Assembly (NCBI GenBank): GCA_003427395.1
Contig: BFEA01000376.1
Location: 661,336-697,190, forward strand
Origin: Chara braunii
Lineage: Eukaryota > Streptophyta > Charophyceae > Charales > Characeae
Reading direction: 5' to 3'
Length of the DNA: 35,855 nucleotides
Each line of letters opens with the position of its first letter. The stretch's first letter is position 1. Under the pieces are notes generated by a model. That model did not search any database. It saw only the letters and a list, made by a program, of their open reading frames with translations, and had not been told where the DNA came from. The translations under genes and the position numbers were made by a program. Positions 19,685 through 30,857 of this stretch are shown here, piece by piece.

Positions 19685-22216
19685 TGTACCAGCCACTAAG
19701 TGCTGCTGAGTTTCTGTCGCTGCCTGTCTCACTGGCATTTTCTCTCTCTCGGCCTCTCTCGCGGGTTATCTTGGAATATGGACGGACCTCGAATTGACTG
19801 TTCATAGTGCTCAGGAGGCTGATAAGCATATGGTACTCCGATAGGAGGCGCCAGGTCATTGAGCTGCCCACGTGGATCCTCTCTGGTAAGTTGATCATTC
19901 ATCTTTCTCGAGTCTTGTCATCGTTTCCATCCACATGGGAGCGTTGTGTGCTAGTACGTGGGTGGGTCACAGAGCAGCAACCATCATGCACACGTCCATC
20001 TCGTCGAGCTCGCCAAAGACACCGCGCAAAGAAGCCCGAGACCTCTAGGCCTGAATAGAAAAACTGCGATACGGTTTCGTTTCTCTTGCCGTAAGCATGA
20101 CGGAAGTGTATCGCGCTTCCCCTTGGCATTTAGTAGAGTCAGGAGAGCGATAGCCGGACTTGCTGGCCGTCAGACGCTCAATGCGCGGTCGTTCAATCTT
20201 CATGCAATTGGACGACACCTCTCTCTCTTTATATTTATGCATCTTCTTTCCTTCCTCCTCCTCCCCCCCCTCTCCCACCTTCCCTACCCCCGGGCCCAGT
20301 TTTCTCTTTTTTCCGATCTTGATCATTGCCTTGGAATTTGGAAACCTTGTCGGCCATGCCGGAGTGCGTCGATAATTTCAAGCGCTCGCCATTCCCCAAT
20401 TGCGCGCGTCTGATTCAGCATGCGCTCTTGAGTAAATGATTCTTAGTCCTGGTTTGCCGAGTGGTGCCAAAGCTTTGCCGCGCACCCCCCTTTTTACAAC
20501 TCCCCTTTCTCCACCCTGCCCCTCTCCCCTCTCGCTGTTCTCTCTCTCTGCCTGTGCATCGCTCCAGAAATCAATCACGAAGTGCCATCCCTCCGTTTCG
20601 GATCACAGGAAGCAAGAGCATGGCGCACTGTCATTTCGTCACGCGAGCAAGTTCGGATGCTCTTAGCGTGAGAGGGGACGTGTGAGCGAGTGGGCGCTTG
20701 TGTGACAACCAACAAACTGGCAAATGCAGGATCCAAACACTTACCAATAGCAGAAGTAAAGGGGGAAGGAAAGTGCTCAAGGTATCATACATAGCCAGCC
20801 ACGGGCAAAGGCGCAGCCCCAGTGGCGCAGGTTGAAGGGCGAAGTGCTGGGGCAATGTACTCGAGTAAGGAAAGGGGAAATATGGCTATGGTTCGTGAAG
20901 CAGCGGTCGTTGCCACGAGGCGACGAAGCCTTCTAGGCAATCAGCAGCGGAGCGGGAAGATGGTTTGTGCAAAAGCTTTCAAGGCCTCTTGTCGTCTCTC
21001 TCTCTGTGTGTGTAGTCTAGTCCCAGAACTGAAGACGGAAATTCTTCCCTTTCCGACTTTTTTCTCCCGCTTTTCAAGTGCAGGGCCCTCCACACATGTG
21101 AAGATTACCTGTGCTGTCCGTGTTACGTGCGGAGACAGGTAAGTCTTACCCTACCGATCCAGCGTCCTCGCAGTGGTAATCCAACCCAAGAACGAAACAA
21201 GGCGCCATGGCGAGCCTTTTTGTTCTTCTCGTGGGAATAGAACTTGGCCTGTAGGCCCAAGGCTGCGGTAGTCACTACGGGGTGAACCAAGCAAGTCATA
21301 CTTAAAAGTTTGATCTCACCACAACAACTCGTCAACCTTGGGATCAGTCTCGTCGAGATCGTGGTCGACCCAGCTGCGTGGTGTGCATCCACGGCCCCGC
21401 CTTCCCTCTGTCGCCCTGTACGCCATGTCATGGACTGTGGCGTAACTTGGGAGTTAAGCCGCAGTCCACCTCCTTGCAGCACGGACACGCATGACAAGGT
21501 ACATTCTCCTGGTTTCCTCTTTCTCTTTCCTCTTACCGGGCGAAAGTCTTCCTCTTCTTCTGCTTCTCTACAATCGGCTTTGTCTATATCTTCCTTCCGT
21601 CTTCGCTTTTTGAAAAGGATATTCCTTGGCCCGGCTCGAGATCTCAGGGCGTTGGTTATTGTCCATATCTGTCTCTTGTTCATCCTACCAGCAAAGGTAC
21701 ATTTTTAACGCTTCTTTCCTTTCCTTCTCCCCTTTTCAACTCCGTTTCACGCTCTCGGTGGATAAATAGTTCAGAAGTTTCTTGACTCCCTTCTTTTTTA
21801 AAGTAATCCCGGTTTCTGCTTCTCATCCTCCTGCAGCAGCCGTGCTAATGCTCTTCGTTTCGTTCCAGTTTTGACGGATGTCCCGAGTTGAGGTCCAGTT
21901 AGCCTGGATTCCTCCTTCTGGACCGCGGATTCTCCCTTCTGGACCGTGGATTACGAGAATTGACGGCCGGACACAGAATCCAGGAGAGTGCACCTGGCTC
22001 ACGAAAACCTCTTGACGTCATTTTGACGATGTGGTGTGTACGAAAATTACACGCGTATCGATCCTTAATCAAGATCGAATCCTGCTATCTTGCATCGAAG
22101 ATGCATGAGGACTGTATGCGTCCAAGTTCATTGCATCATTGAATACGAGTTTCTTGGCTAGATACTTTGCACAATGCCTAAGCGTGCTACTCGGGGAAAG
22201 ACGGAAAATTGCGTCG

Positions 22217-22219
<3 letters not shown>
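19190..22219. other. Low-copy-looking stretch with splice-like signals, no gene assigned
   Basis: I recognise no TE family here. Donor-like words occur at about 19885 (CTG|GTAAGT), 21137 (ACAG|GTAAGT), 21497 (AAG|GTACAT) and 21696 (AAG|GTACAT). A good acceptor with a pyrimidine tract (CATCCTCCTGCAG) ends at about 21837. Open frames such as 21310-21708 plus and 21123-21683 minus conflict and show no domain. A single ambiguous base is at 19634. Confidence 0.25.
19635..19682. repeat. (CT)n microsatellite
   Basis: This is an uninterrupted CT run of about 48 bp, immediately after an ambiguous base at 19634. The minus-strand frame through it encodes an Arg-Glu repeat and is not a gene. Confidence 0.95.

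Positions 22220-22299
<80 letters not shown>
22220..22299. repeat. (GA)n microsatellite
   Basis: A GA run of about 80 bp, the longest dinucleotide run in the window. Frames through it are artefacts of the repeat. Confidence 0.95.
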
Positions 22300-22301
<2 letters not shown>

Positions 22302-24204
22302 CTCAGCTTTAAATTTCAGAAGGCGTGCAGAGAGCATCACCTACTGTTGTTGACAGGGTCCAAACTCTCGCTTTTCCTTTCCCGCCCAAAGGTGTGAAAT
22401 TGCGTTTTTCCTGAACCTGTACTGTAATCTCGTCAGATGCATCCTTGCGTCAATGCGCACGTGTATCCTTGATGAATAAAGATCATCTGTAATAGATATG
22501 ATAATCGTAGCTGCGGTGCAGCAGGGAGCATTGGGTGCAACTCAGGCTTCTAAAATTTCTGTCTGTAGTTATCGTGCGCTTTTTCTTCGCTTAGCCCGCG
22601 AGATCGGACGGCGGACCAGATGACGTATGCCTATCTTCAGAACCGATGGATTGTAAGTCAGTTTCTCTTCAAAGCAAATTGATTGAGATCGAAATGCATA
22701 AGCAGACCAGTAGAGCGCTTTCGTTTCGCTAAAGCTGATCGACATCATACGGGTCGGACGTTGGACTGCATAACTTTCACTTATATCTTGGCATGGTTAA
22801 AGCTTTCGTCGACGGCCAGGAGATGGGTGGGGCCTTAATTACTGTCAAAGCTTAAAGCTTAAATCTTGGAGGGGTTCTTGCAGTTGTAATTGTTCAGCAA
22901 GCGTTGTTGTGGCGGTTATCTTGATTACCGCTCTGCTGAACGGTTGCAGTGGGGTTGATTGATTCCTCCCCTCCCACAACCCCCCACTTGTTTTTTTACG
23001 TGATGAAGATAAAGAAGTTGATTCGTTTTGGGCTTTGCAGTTTGTCGGAGTCCCAGAAAGGTGAAAGTTTTGCGACCTTAATGCCATCTCTGGCACAATA
23101 ACTGCACCAAGGTCCAGTCTTAGGACAGCAGGTTCAAGTTGCACCTTACAGTTGCTTGAGGATCTTCACGGAGAGCTGAATGCGGTGGGGGGTTTCTTGA
23201 ATGTCGTGTCGATCGTCTGACTTGCCAAAGATGGCAGTTTGCTGGCTGCCGGATCTCTGCTTCGTCTTTTACTCTAGTCGATAGAGGGTTAGTGTTCGGT
23301 GTGCAATGGAAAGGACAAGGCAAAGGGAGATGTGAAATGTAAAAGAAATCGTGACGTTGAGAGTCTTCGGAACTACCGATTGCAGCAAGAAAGAAGCGGA
23401 AGGAAGGACAATATAGTCTTCAGCATTTGTCTGATGGACGAATGTTTGTTGTTGCCTGGGCTTGCTTGTGACGTGACCTTGATTGAGGCTGTTGCTTTGG
23501 AAGCGGAGTTGAGGGGCAGCGGCACTGCAGTACGTGGTTTGTATCTTCAAGATGGGATGTTGGAGGTAATTACTAATTGATAGGCGAGGCCTTTGCGCTC
23601 TGTTCGATCCGTAGGCGCTCTGAGCGCATTCAGAGAGTGAATAATGCAGCATTCAGAGAGTGACTGATAGATGCACAGGGCTGACTGAGAGGGCGATCTG
23701 GTATGAGCTGATTGAAACCGGTGAAGGGAGTTCGCAATGGCTCTGTTTGTCACTATTCGTTCGCTTCAAACAAAAGAAATGGCCACAGCTGTGGCCACTG
23801 GGAACATCCGTAGTGGCAATTGTCCCATTACAGCAGTTATCACCGTGAGCATCAGCATCACCATTGTCATTACTATCATTTTAGATTTTTTATCACATTC
23901 ATCACATTCATCATCATCATCAGTATTCGATCCTCATCGTCGTCATGTAAGCAAGCACTCGTGACCGATACCACTCATTGCAGTCTGCTCGCTTGTCAGC
24001 TACTGCCGAACGACCAGAGTGCTTGCTTGTCAGATTGCCTCTCTGCCTGCCGCAGTGCTTGCGTGCAAGCTTGCCCACCTAATGACCAGCGTGCTTGGGT
24101 GTCAAAGAATGTCCCGAACTGCCGGCCTGGATGCTTGTGGGGCTGTGTCTCTCCCTGTCTACCGCTGTGTGCGCAAAAGGTCTCAACCAAGCTTGCCGCT
24201 CAAG
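22300..24204. other. Unassigned stretch
   Basis: An AATAAA sits at about 22476 and a GTAAGT at about 22650. A plus-strand frame ending at 23580 has fairly protein-like composition (...NIVFSICLMDECLLLPG...) but no ATG fits its apparent start and no family is recognised. A TCA-rich trinucleotide patch lies at about 23890-23935, and loose TGCTTGC-type repeats at about 24000-24110. Confidence 0.25.
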
Positions 24205-24277
24205 TGTTCGGGAGACCTGTTAAAATTGGAACGATATCGATAGGGGATTAGCATGATGGCCCAGCGCAGAAATCGAG
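24205..24277 (+). pseudogene. U6: U6 snRNA-related fragment, heavily rearranged
   Basis: GTTCGGGAGACCTGTTAAAA and TTGGAACGATA match the 5' third of U6, and GGATTAGCATGATGGCCC and GCGCAGAAATCGAG match the middle and 3' parts. The ACAGAGA box is lost (ATCGATA in its place) and the internal stem-loop segment between GCGCA and AAATCGAG is deleted. No TSD or tail could be identified. It cannot act in splicing. Confidence 0.7.
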
Positions 24278-25012
24278 TAGTAGTAAAGAAGCACGTGCTA
24301 AAGAGGTGCTCACCATGCTCGTTGTTCTGTTCTGGCCTTACCTTCGTGTCGTACTTGCAGTTCGGGACGTCTCCTCCTTTCTTCTCATCTTCTGTCATAC
24401 GCACTCCGTCATTTTGAGAACTCCCTTTTTCTTGCCCTCTCCTTCCCCCCCCCCCCCCCAAAAAAAAAAACAGTCGTTCGTGGTCCTACACTTACTATAC
24501 TATGTCGCTCCTCGTTCTTCACCACCTCCTCCTCCTTCCCCGGAAATGTGTGTATGGGTTGTTTCTTTGCCGCGGTACGGAATCTTGAGCCCTCAAGGAA
24601 CCGCGATTGGCATGCAGTTGGAAAGAAAGGAATCCGGACGTCGTAAGGGAACAGAGCGATCTCGGCTGTAATATTGAATGGACCAGATGGAACGTCCTTG
24701 GAACACCGAGTGGAACGAAAAGAAGGCAAGCGCGATTGTAATCCGAAGAGAACAGAAGGCACGCGTACGAGTCAAAACAGAAAAGGAAGCGATGCGCACC
24801 CATTGAATGCGGGTGCGTGGGGGGTTGGGAAGGGGAAGTATGCGACAGAAGGCAGGCGGCTGAAAGAATGCGATCGGAACAATGTAAGGCACGCTTTTGG
24901 AACGCTTTTGGGACTCGAGGAAGGGCCTTAGGAACGCCGCGATAGGAACAACGTAAGCAAGGCACTTGGGAGGAGCAAGAGCTGCGAGCAAACACGGGGG
25001 TGAAATGGAATC
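24278..25012. other. Unassigned stretch, purine-rich
   Basis: A C14/A10 junction lies at about 24447-24470. From about 24630 onward the plus strand is a degenerate purine-rich sequence with recurring GGAAC and GAACR words, which leaves the minus strand open over 158 codons twice (24519-24995, 24593-25069). I regard these frames as composition effects. Confidence 0.35.
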
Positions 25013-25066
25013 GAATATAACGGACCGAAAAAAGAAGAAAAAAAAAAAGAATATAACGGACCGAAA
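25013..25066. mobile_element. Tail-only insertion: A-rich tract between perfect 18-bp direct repeats
   Basis: GAATATAACGGACCGAAA occurs at 25013-25030 and identically at 25049-25066. Only an 18-nt A-rich tract with two Gs separates them. This is the cleanest example of the tail-only pattern, outside the 17-18 kb cluster. Confidence 0.65.
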
Positions 25067-25207
25067 CACAGCCTAACAGAATTCACAGAAACGGCTGAGA
25101 AACCGAATGAAACGAACGGACTGAGACGAAATGAAACCGAAGAGGATGGCCAAAAGCGGCGAAGGGCAAAAGAACAACGTAACGGCGATGCCGTACCTGG
25201 TCGCTTA

Positions 25208-26337
<1,130 letters not shown>

Positions 26338-26498
26338 TTTTTTTTTTTTTTTTTTTTTTTTTAATGGGAAAGTACACTTCGTATCACTTCAGAAAAATGG
26401 AACCGGAGGCTCGGGGCCTCACAATTCAACCCGAAAAATTACTGGGGCCATTACCCAGCTTCGGCTCATTGCTTGAAACCGGGTCCAGCGCCGCCATA
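26338..26498 (-). mobile_element. SINE-like element, family 2, copy B
   Basis: Read on the minus strand: GCGCTGGACCCGGTTTCAAG, then GAGCCGAAGCTGGGTAATGG, CCCCAGT, CGGGTTGAATTGTGAGGC, and an A-tail (25-nt T run at 26338-26362 on the plus strand). It has the same order, polarity and tail position as copy A at 4289-4462. No TSD was found. Confidence 0.55.
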
Positions 26499-26779
26499 AC
26501 CATCTCTATGCTTAAACACTCTCTTAAAAAAGAGTGAAGCACAAGAGCTTTATACCTCGGACTAATACTTGTTGACGTATCGTTTTTCTGTGATGCGAAA
26601 GCTACTCAAGAGCTTTACTTTTTGACTAAATGGAGGAAAAAATGGGATAATAGCAATCAGAACAGGAATAAGACTGGAGAAAAAGAAAGGATCGAGAAGA
26701 TAAGCTCGATCTATTACAGGTGCCCGACTCTCTCACCCTCTTCTCTCTCTCCCTCTCTTTGGCCCTCTGCTCCCTCCCT
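26499..26779. other. Unassigned stretch
   Basis: AT-rich then C/T-rich sequence leading into the CT microsatellite. No gene or RNA recognised. Confidence 0.3.
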
Positions 26780-26781
26780 CC

Positions 26782-26838
<57 letters not shown>
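26780..26838. repeat. (CT)n microsatellite
   Basis: A CT run of about 58 bp with one interrupting A. Confidence 0.95.
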
Positions 26839-26840
<2 letters not shown>

Positions 26841-27556
26841 GCTGCACGCTGAGTCTCTGTTTCTCTTTACTGTTCTCGTTCGCCCTATCCTCCAGATCGT
26901 AAATATTATGGACACGACACGACAACCCGAGTGCATGAAGGGTCTTGCCTGGCGTTGGGCGCCTCCCTTTCTTCCATCTGCTTCTGCGTGGCGAGGAGAT
27001 CCTATGAAGCGTGCAGGAGAGATTTAGCTGGCGATGTCCTAGAAAGCTTGTACTTCTGCAACTGCTGTTGGCCTCGGGGTTTGCAACGTACCTTCTTACC
27101 AGGATCATCCATCTTGATAATCAAACTCCCAACCAGCCAGCCATGCACTCTTCCATCAAGCAAACAGCAGGCAAACAAACTATAATCCCGTAATTGTCCG
27201 TGGCAGGTGGACGTGTAGTGGGGGTTCGATCTTCTTTCTTTCCCCTGCGAATGAAAAGGGTTCTTGGAATGGATCAAAAAGAGGGGATAGCAGAATCAAT
27301 AAAACTAATTGAATGGAAAAACCAAGAATGGATACTGTAGTAAGGATTATCGACCTCAGCCAACTAACCAATCAATCAGCCGAGCACGACCCATGATGCG
27401 TTCAAGCGGACAGCAGACAGGTTAGTGTTCGGTTGTGCTGCGGCATGTGCGGACGTTCTGTTTTCTCTGATCAAGAAAGGTACTTCTTGGAAAGGGATCT
27501 TACTTTGTAGCGGCTCGTTTTTCAGCGAATCTTACTTTGTTCACGAGCAGAACATG
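26839..27556. other. Unassigned stretch
   Basis: Frames of 60-90 codons on both strands conflict (for example 26931-27185 plus and 27002-27277 minus). No domain or RNA recognised. Confidence 0.3.
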
Positions 27557-27571
27557 GTGTGAGTATGCCCT
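27557..27571 (+). mobile_element. Solo right terminus of the AGGGCATACTCAC MITE family
   Basis: GTGTGAGTATGCCCT matches the right ends at 16730 and 34100 exactly. No left end lies within a plausible distance, so this is a fragment. Confidence 0.4.
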
Positions 27572-27740
27572 AAGAAACAAGAGGCATCATGTAGCCAAGG
27601 AGGGAGTAGAATCGAAAAGGAACCTCCCTGAGAATTCGAAATCAACAAAAAAAATAGTAGGGGTGAAACGTGAAAAAAATGAAAAAAGCAGAGAAAGCGT
27701 AAGAAAGCGGAACAAGCTGACGAAAAAAGGCAGTAGGGAA

Positions 27741-27836
27741 GGAGGCCAGAGAGAGAGAGAGAGAGAGAGAGGCGGAAAGACGAGGAAAGAAGCAAGAAAA
27801 GCGAAAATAGAAAGTGTCATGTGGCCAAAAGGAGGC

Positions 27837-27888
<52 letters not shown>

Positions 27889-27940
27889 AAGACGAGAAAA
27901 GAAGCAAGAAAAGCGAAAATAGATAGTGTCATGTGGCCAA
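27741..27940 (+). repeat. Tandem duplication containing (GA)n, units of 90 and 110 bp
   Basis: Each unit begins GGAGGCCASAGAGAG, runs through a GA microsatellite (short in unit 1, about 46 bp in unit 2), then GGAAAGACGAG, AAGAAGCAAGAAAAGCGAAA, ATAG and GTGTCATGTGGCCA. Apart from GA length the units are nearly identical, so the duplication is recent. Confidence 0.8.
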
Positions 27941-28171
27941 GCGCCATGCCACACGTTTACGCTTTTTGATCTTGCCTCCGTTGCAACCAGAATTTCTTCT
28001 TCCTCCTCTTCACGGCGAGAAAACCAAGACCCGTTTGCTCATTGAGAGTAGTTCCTCGACCAACCGGGGAAGGTGAAAAAAGAGGAAAAAACACGCTCCT
28101 TGCGTTGTCAACGTTACTCGTTAATTTTTTGCAAGAAAAGATATCGCGAACAATAACGTCAGACAGAGAAC
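27941..28171. other. Unassigned stretch
   Basis: No gene or RNA recognised between the GA-containing duplication and the U6 retrocopy. Confidence 0.3.
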
Positions 28172-28392
28172 GAAAAGAGGTTAGAAGATTAGCATCCGGG
28201 GCATCCGTTAAAATTGGAACGATACAGAGAAGGGTAATTAGCATGGCCCCTGCGCAAGAAAGACACGCATAAATCGAGAAACGGCTCCCCCCCCAAAAAA
28301 AAAAAAAAAAAGCAAAAAAAAGGAAAAAAAAAAGAAAAGAAAGAGAAAAAAAAAAGAAAAAAAAGAAAAAAAAAAAGAAAAGAGGTTAGAAG
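28172..28392 (+). pseudogene. U6: U6 snRNA retrocopy with poly(A) tail and perfect 16-bp TSD
   Basis: The body (about 28188-28287) has GGGGCATCCGTTAAAATTGG, AACGAT, an intact ACAGAGA (28224-28230), ATTAGCATGGCCCCTGCGCA, and CACGCATAAATCGAGAAACG. Against the plant U6 consensus it has a 4-nt insertion before ATTAGC, a changed internal-loop strand (GCGCAAGAAAGACACGC) and a replaced 5' stem (ATTAGCATCC). It is followed by a C run and an A-rich tail of about 80 nt with scattered Gs (28295-28376). GAAAAGAGGTTAGAAG flanks it perfectly (28172-28187, 28377-28392). This is the classic signature of LINE-machinery retroposition. It is a pseudogene. Confidence 0.9.
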
Positions 28393-29199
28393 GACACCTC
28401 TTACTACTAGTGTTTGTCTAGTTCATTAGTGCATCATGTGTCGTTCGCTGCGAAGCGGACGGTTCAATCCTCCCGTTTGTTGGTTGTGCTTCCCCCACCT
28501 CCTCTTCCCTCCTTGTGAAGCACCGCGAAGGAGAAGAGTGCAATATTTTCATATTACGCTGCCATGCAGGAAGGCCGGTTGGCACACATGCAACCTATGT
28601 GTTGCAGGCAGACACACGTACCGTTCAACTGGGAGCGTTAGAACATGGTGCTTGCAGTACGTAAGGAATGCTTTCTTGGGTGTGAGGTTATCACTGCACT
28701 GCTGATTTATCTTCTCAAGTATAATGCAATCAATGAAGGTTGATGGCTGTCGTCACTTTAAAACCGTTGGAGCTTATGTCCTTGCATCGGCGGAGTATCT
28801 CTTTCGATCCTTTTTTATGACACTTTTCTTTACTGTGTTCGACAATTATTGGTACATTAGGAGTGATATGAACACGGCCTCATTTCAATTCGTATAGGTC
28901 TTCTCGCAATATTAAGCTGTGAATGCATCTGTAGATCGTCCTAATGTAGCCCTCCCTCCCTCCCTTCCTGCTCCTCTTTGCATCCTTCTTCTCTTCTAAG
29001 TCTTCTTACAGGTTGTCTCCGTTGCCAGGGCGAACTTACGTTAGAACACCGCACCGTTTTTTGTTTGCCGTCGTCCTGTTTGTCTTGAGAAAAGTTGGGC
29101 ATTGAAAAGCACTTATTGGAGACCGTGGGGGATCAACCGTTTCCATAATTTTTTCTGGAGACGGTCGGGTAATGCAGTGTTTCTCTTGCAACAGATTAG
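28393..29199. other. Unassigned stretch
   Basis: Pyrimidine-rich acceptor-like sites occur at about 29010 (TCTTCTTACAG) and 29192 (TTCTCTTGCAACAG). A plus-strand ATG frame at 28436-28705 has no recognisable domain. Confidence 0.25.
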
Positions 29200-29427
29200 A
29201 TGGCTGTGACTACTGGCCTCAGCGTCTTCTTCGATCATTGTGCAAAATATGATCATTGTGCAAAATATTTTGTTGACCCGGCCGTCTTCTTCTCACCTCT
29301 TTCTTTGAATGTCGAACTGTTCAAGCTCGCGCACAAAATAGAGGCACAGGCTGTGAAGTTGCGTGAATCCAACGTCAAGAAGATGAGGAATTTCGCTCCC
29401 ACTGCACTTGGTTCGGTGCGGTTGTGA
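29200..29427 (+). CDS. Hypothetical short ORF or exon, unrecognised
   Basis: An ATG-initiated frame of 75 codons, not recognised as any family. It follows a pyrimidine-rich acceptor-like TTCTCTTGCAACAG by 5 bases, so it could be a terminal exon. An 18-bp tandem duplication (GATCATTGTGCAAAATAT at 29233-29250 and 29251-29268) repeats the residues DHCAKY in frame. The second half (LFKLAHKIEAQAVKLRESNV) is amphipathic and helix-like. There is no signal peptide, membrane segment or motif, and there are no supporting neighbours. A chance frame is at least as likely as a gene. Confidence 0.15.
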   Translation: MAVTTGLSVFFDHCAKYDHCAKYFVDPAVFFSPLSLNVELFKLAHKIEAQAVKLRESNVKKMRNFAPTALGSVRL

Positions 29428-29449
29428 AGCCTACGTAGTAATTGAAAAA

Positions 29450-29529
29450 TAGTAATTAGTAGAAAAGCAATTTGGAAGTAGTTGAAGAATAGTAATTAGT
29501 AAAAAAGTAGTTTGGAAGTAATTCTGTTC
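29450..29529 (+). repeat. Tandem 40-bp repeat, two copies
   Basis: TAGTAATTAGTARAAAAG followed by TTTGGAAGTA occurs at 29450 and 29490, with a partial preceding copy at about 29437. Confidence 0.65.
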
Positions 29530-29592
29530 TTTCCTGTGCTGTATGCGCCCTGGCACTTAGGGTAGCACTTTGCTTTACTGTTAAGCTCTGTT

Positions 29593-29601
29593 GCCTGGCA
29601 C

Positions 29602-29635
<34 letters not shown>

Positions 29636-29693
29636 GGAAGAACAACCCGACCGGATGCTAGGTGTGCTGATATGAGCAGCCTGGCACTTGTCT
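29593..29693 (-). mobile_element. 5'-truncated SINE, family 2 subtype D, with 15-bp TSD
   Basis: GCCTGGCACTTCTCT (29593-29607) and GCCTGGCACTTGTCT (29679-29693) differ by one base and enclose a T run of about 28 nt plus 43 bp. On the minus strand this reads TGCTCATATCAGCACACCTA, GCATCCGG...TTCTTCC, then poly(A). The 3' end aligns with the 3' end of the element at 33529-33753 (GCTCGTATCAACCCCCATAG, CAC...). TSD plus tail plus 5' truncation is the retroposition signature. Confidence 0.65.
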
Positions 29694-30084
29694 CTAACCC
29701 GCAGGGTCTTTGGGAGTCTGGTTGGGTAATGGCCAGGCCAGCTTCTCCTACCCACCACCTTTCTCGCTCCAAATGAGCGTAAGAGGTTATACCTTAGCTG
29801 CTAGCATCGCTCTGTGCTATCTACAAGTCGGCAGCATGGATATTATTACTGTGCTTGCACAGTGCGTTGTATTTGGGGAGTGTTATATCGGGGCCAATGG
29901 CAGCCATGGACACGAGGCAACTTTCACCGTGCATGGGGGCGTATGTAGGGACAATCTTTTCTGAAAGAGTCCAGGTGCATTGACAACCTTTCTAGTTTGA
30001 GTAGGCGCTGAGAGAACAACTCCAAACTGGGTCGAATGAAATCTTGCCTCTGAGGCAACATAGACAAGCTGAGGGAATCCAGGG
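29694..30084. other. Unassigned stretch
   Basis: A plus-strand frame (29710-29964) has no recognisable domain. Nothing else seen. Confidence 0.3.

Positions 30085-30127
<43 letters not shown>
30085..30127. repeat. (GT)n microsatellite
   Basis: A GT run of about 43 bp followed by degenerate G/T sequence to about 30165. Confidence 0.95.
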
Positions 30128-30132
<5 letters not shown>

Positions 30133-30684
30133 CGGTGGGTGTGTGGGTGAGTGTGCATGTGATTTTCAGCCGTGGTTGTGTATGGTTATAGGTGGCTCGG
30201 GTCTGAGTAGGGGAATTTTGCATTCTAACTGGGCATGCATCTGGTCTGATTAGGAGGTTCATGCATTCTTAAGTAGAATAATGAGCGTCCCTCCAAACAG
30301 CCCTCTTGAGTCTCGCAAAGATTCTCAGAGATGGGAGACAACCTTTCAGAAGCCTTGGGGAAGACGTACCATTTTTTTTTCAGAAAGGGAAACTTTTTTC
30401 CCAATGCAGCTGTCCCGCTTTTGTTGTATCCATCTCATGGAGGCACACTTATCTCCATGGTCAGGTCCTTTTGCTTGTCCTGATCCTTCGGCAAACGGAT
30501 ATCCTTTAGGTTCTTAACCCTTTCTCTTTGGTTCCCTCTTGCCTACCCATTTGCAACACATCCTTTTCCCTCACCTTGCTGACTTTGTGGATTTGATTTG
30601 GTCTTACATACATTTTGAAGTTCTCTCTTGTGAGGCGTTTGTTGCACTACTCTTAAGGCAAAATAGGATTGAGTGTAGACCCTT
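30128..30684. other. Unassigned stretch
   Basis: No gene, RNA or repeat that I can support. Confidence 0.3.
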
Positions 30685-30857
30685 ATACCACCAATACTTG
30701 GCCCAGCTATCGCCCATGGAAAAAAATAGAGTAGAAACGTTTCTAGTCGGGTGAATTTGGGCGCTCCTGTAGTGGCCCGTACGTTTCCTAAAATCGTGGC
30801 TTCGTGGCTTGTCAACGGGTAACAAGCCACGGTCTTAGGAAGTACTCGTGGTTTAAC
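30685..30857. mobile_element. Small TIR element, copy 2 (relative of 12072-12240)
   Basis: Termini ATACCACCAATACTT (30685-30699) and AAGTACTCGTGGTTTAAC (30840-30857) are imperfect inverted complements. The internal words GTGAATTTGGGCGCTCCTGT and AGTGGCCCGTACGTTTCCTA are identical to copy 1. Near the right end a perfect stem GTGGCTTGT / ACAAGCCAC (30804-30812, 30822-30830) sits inside CCTAA...TTAGG. The hairpin is longer than in copy 1, so subterminal structure differs between copies. Confidence 0.65.

Noticed and set aside
21123-21683. 186-codon minus-strand frame, the longest in the window
   Set aside because: A long frame is open on the other strand too, there is no recognisable domain, and no promoter or splice context fits the minus strand.
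23820-24251. 143-codon plus-strand frame with Cys-rich repeats
   Set aside because: It is built from TCA and TGCTTGC repeats and runs into a U6-derived pseudogene; no real protein features.
24519-25069. Two 158-codon minus-strand frames
   Set aside because: They overlap each other in different frames over a purine-biased region and a tail-only insertion; composition explains them.
26626-27947. Long Ser-Leu or Arg-Glu repeat proteins
   Set aside because: Direct translations of CT/GA microsatellites.
28417-28475. TAGTTCATTAGTGC and GGTTCAATCC as possible tRNA promoter boxes
   Set aside because: Box A is a poor match, arms do not pair, and the body is shared with no other copy.
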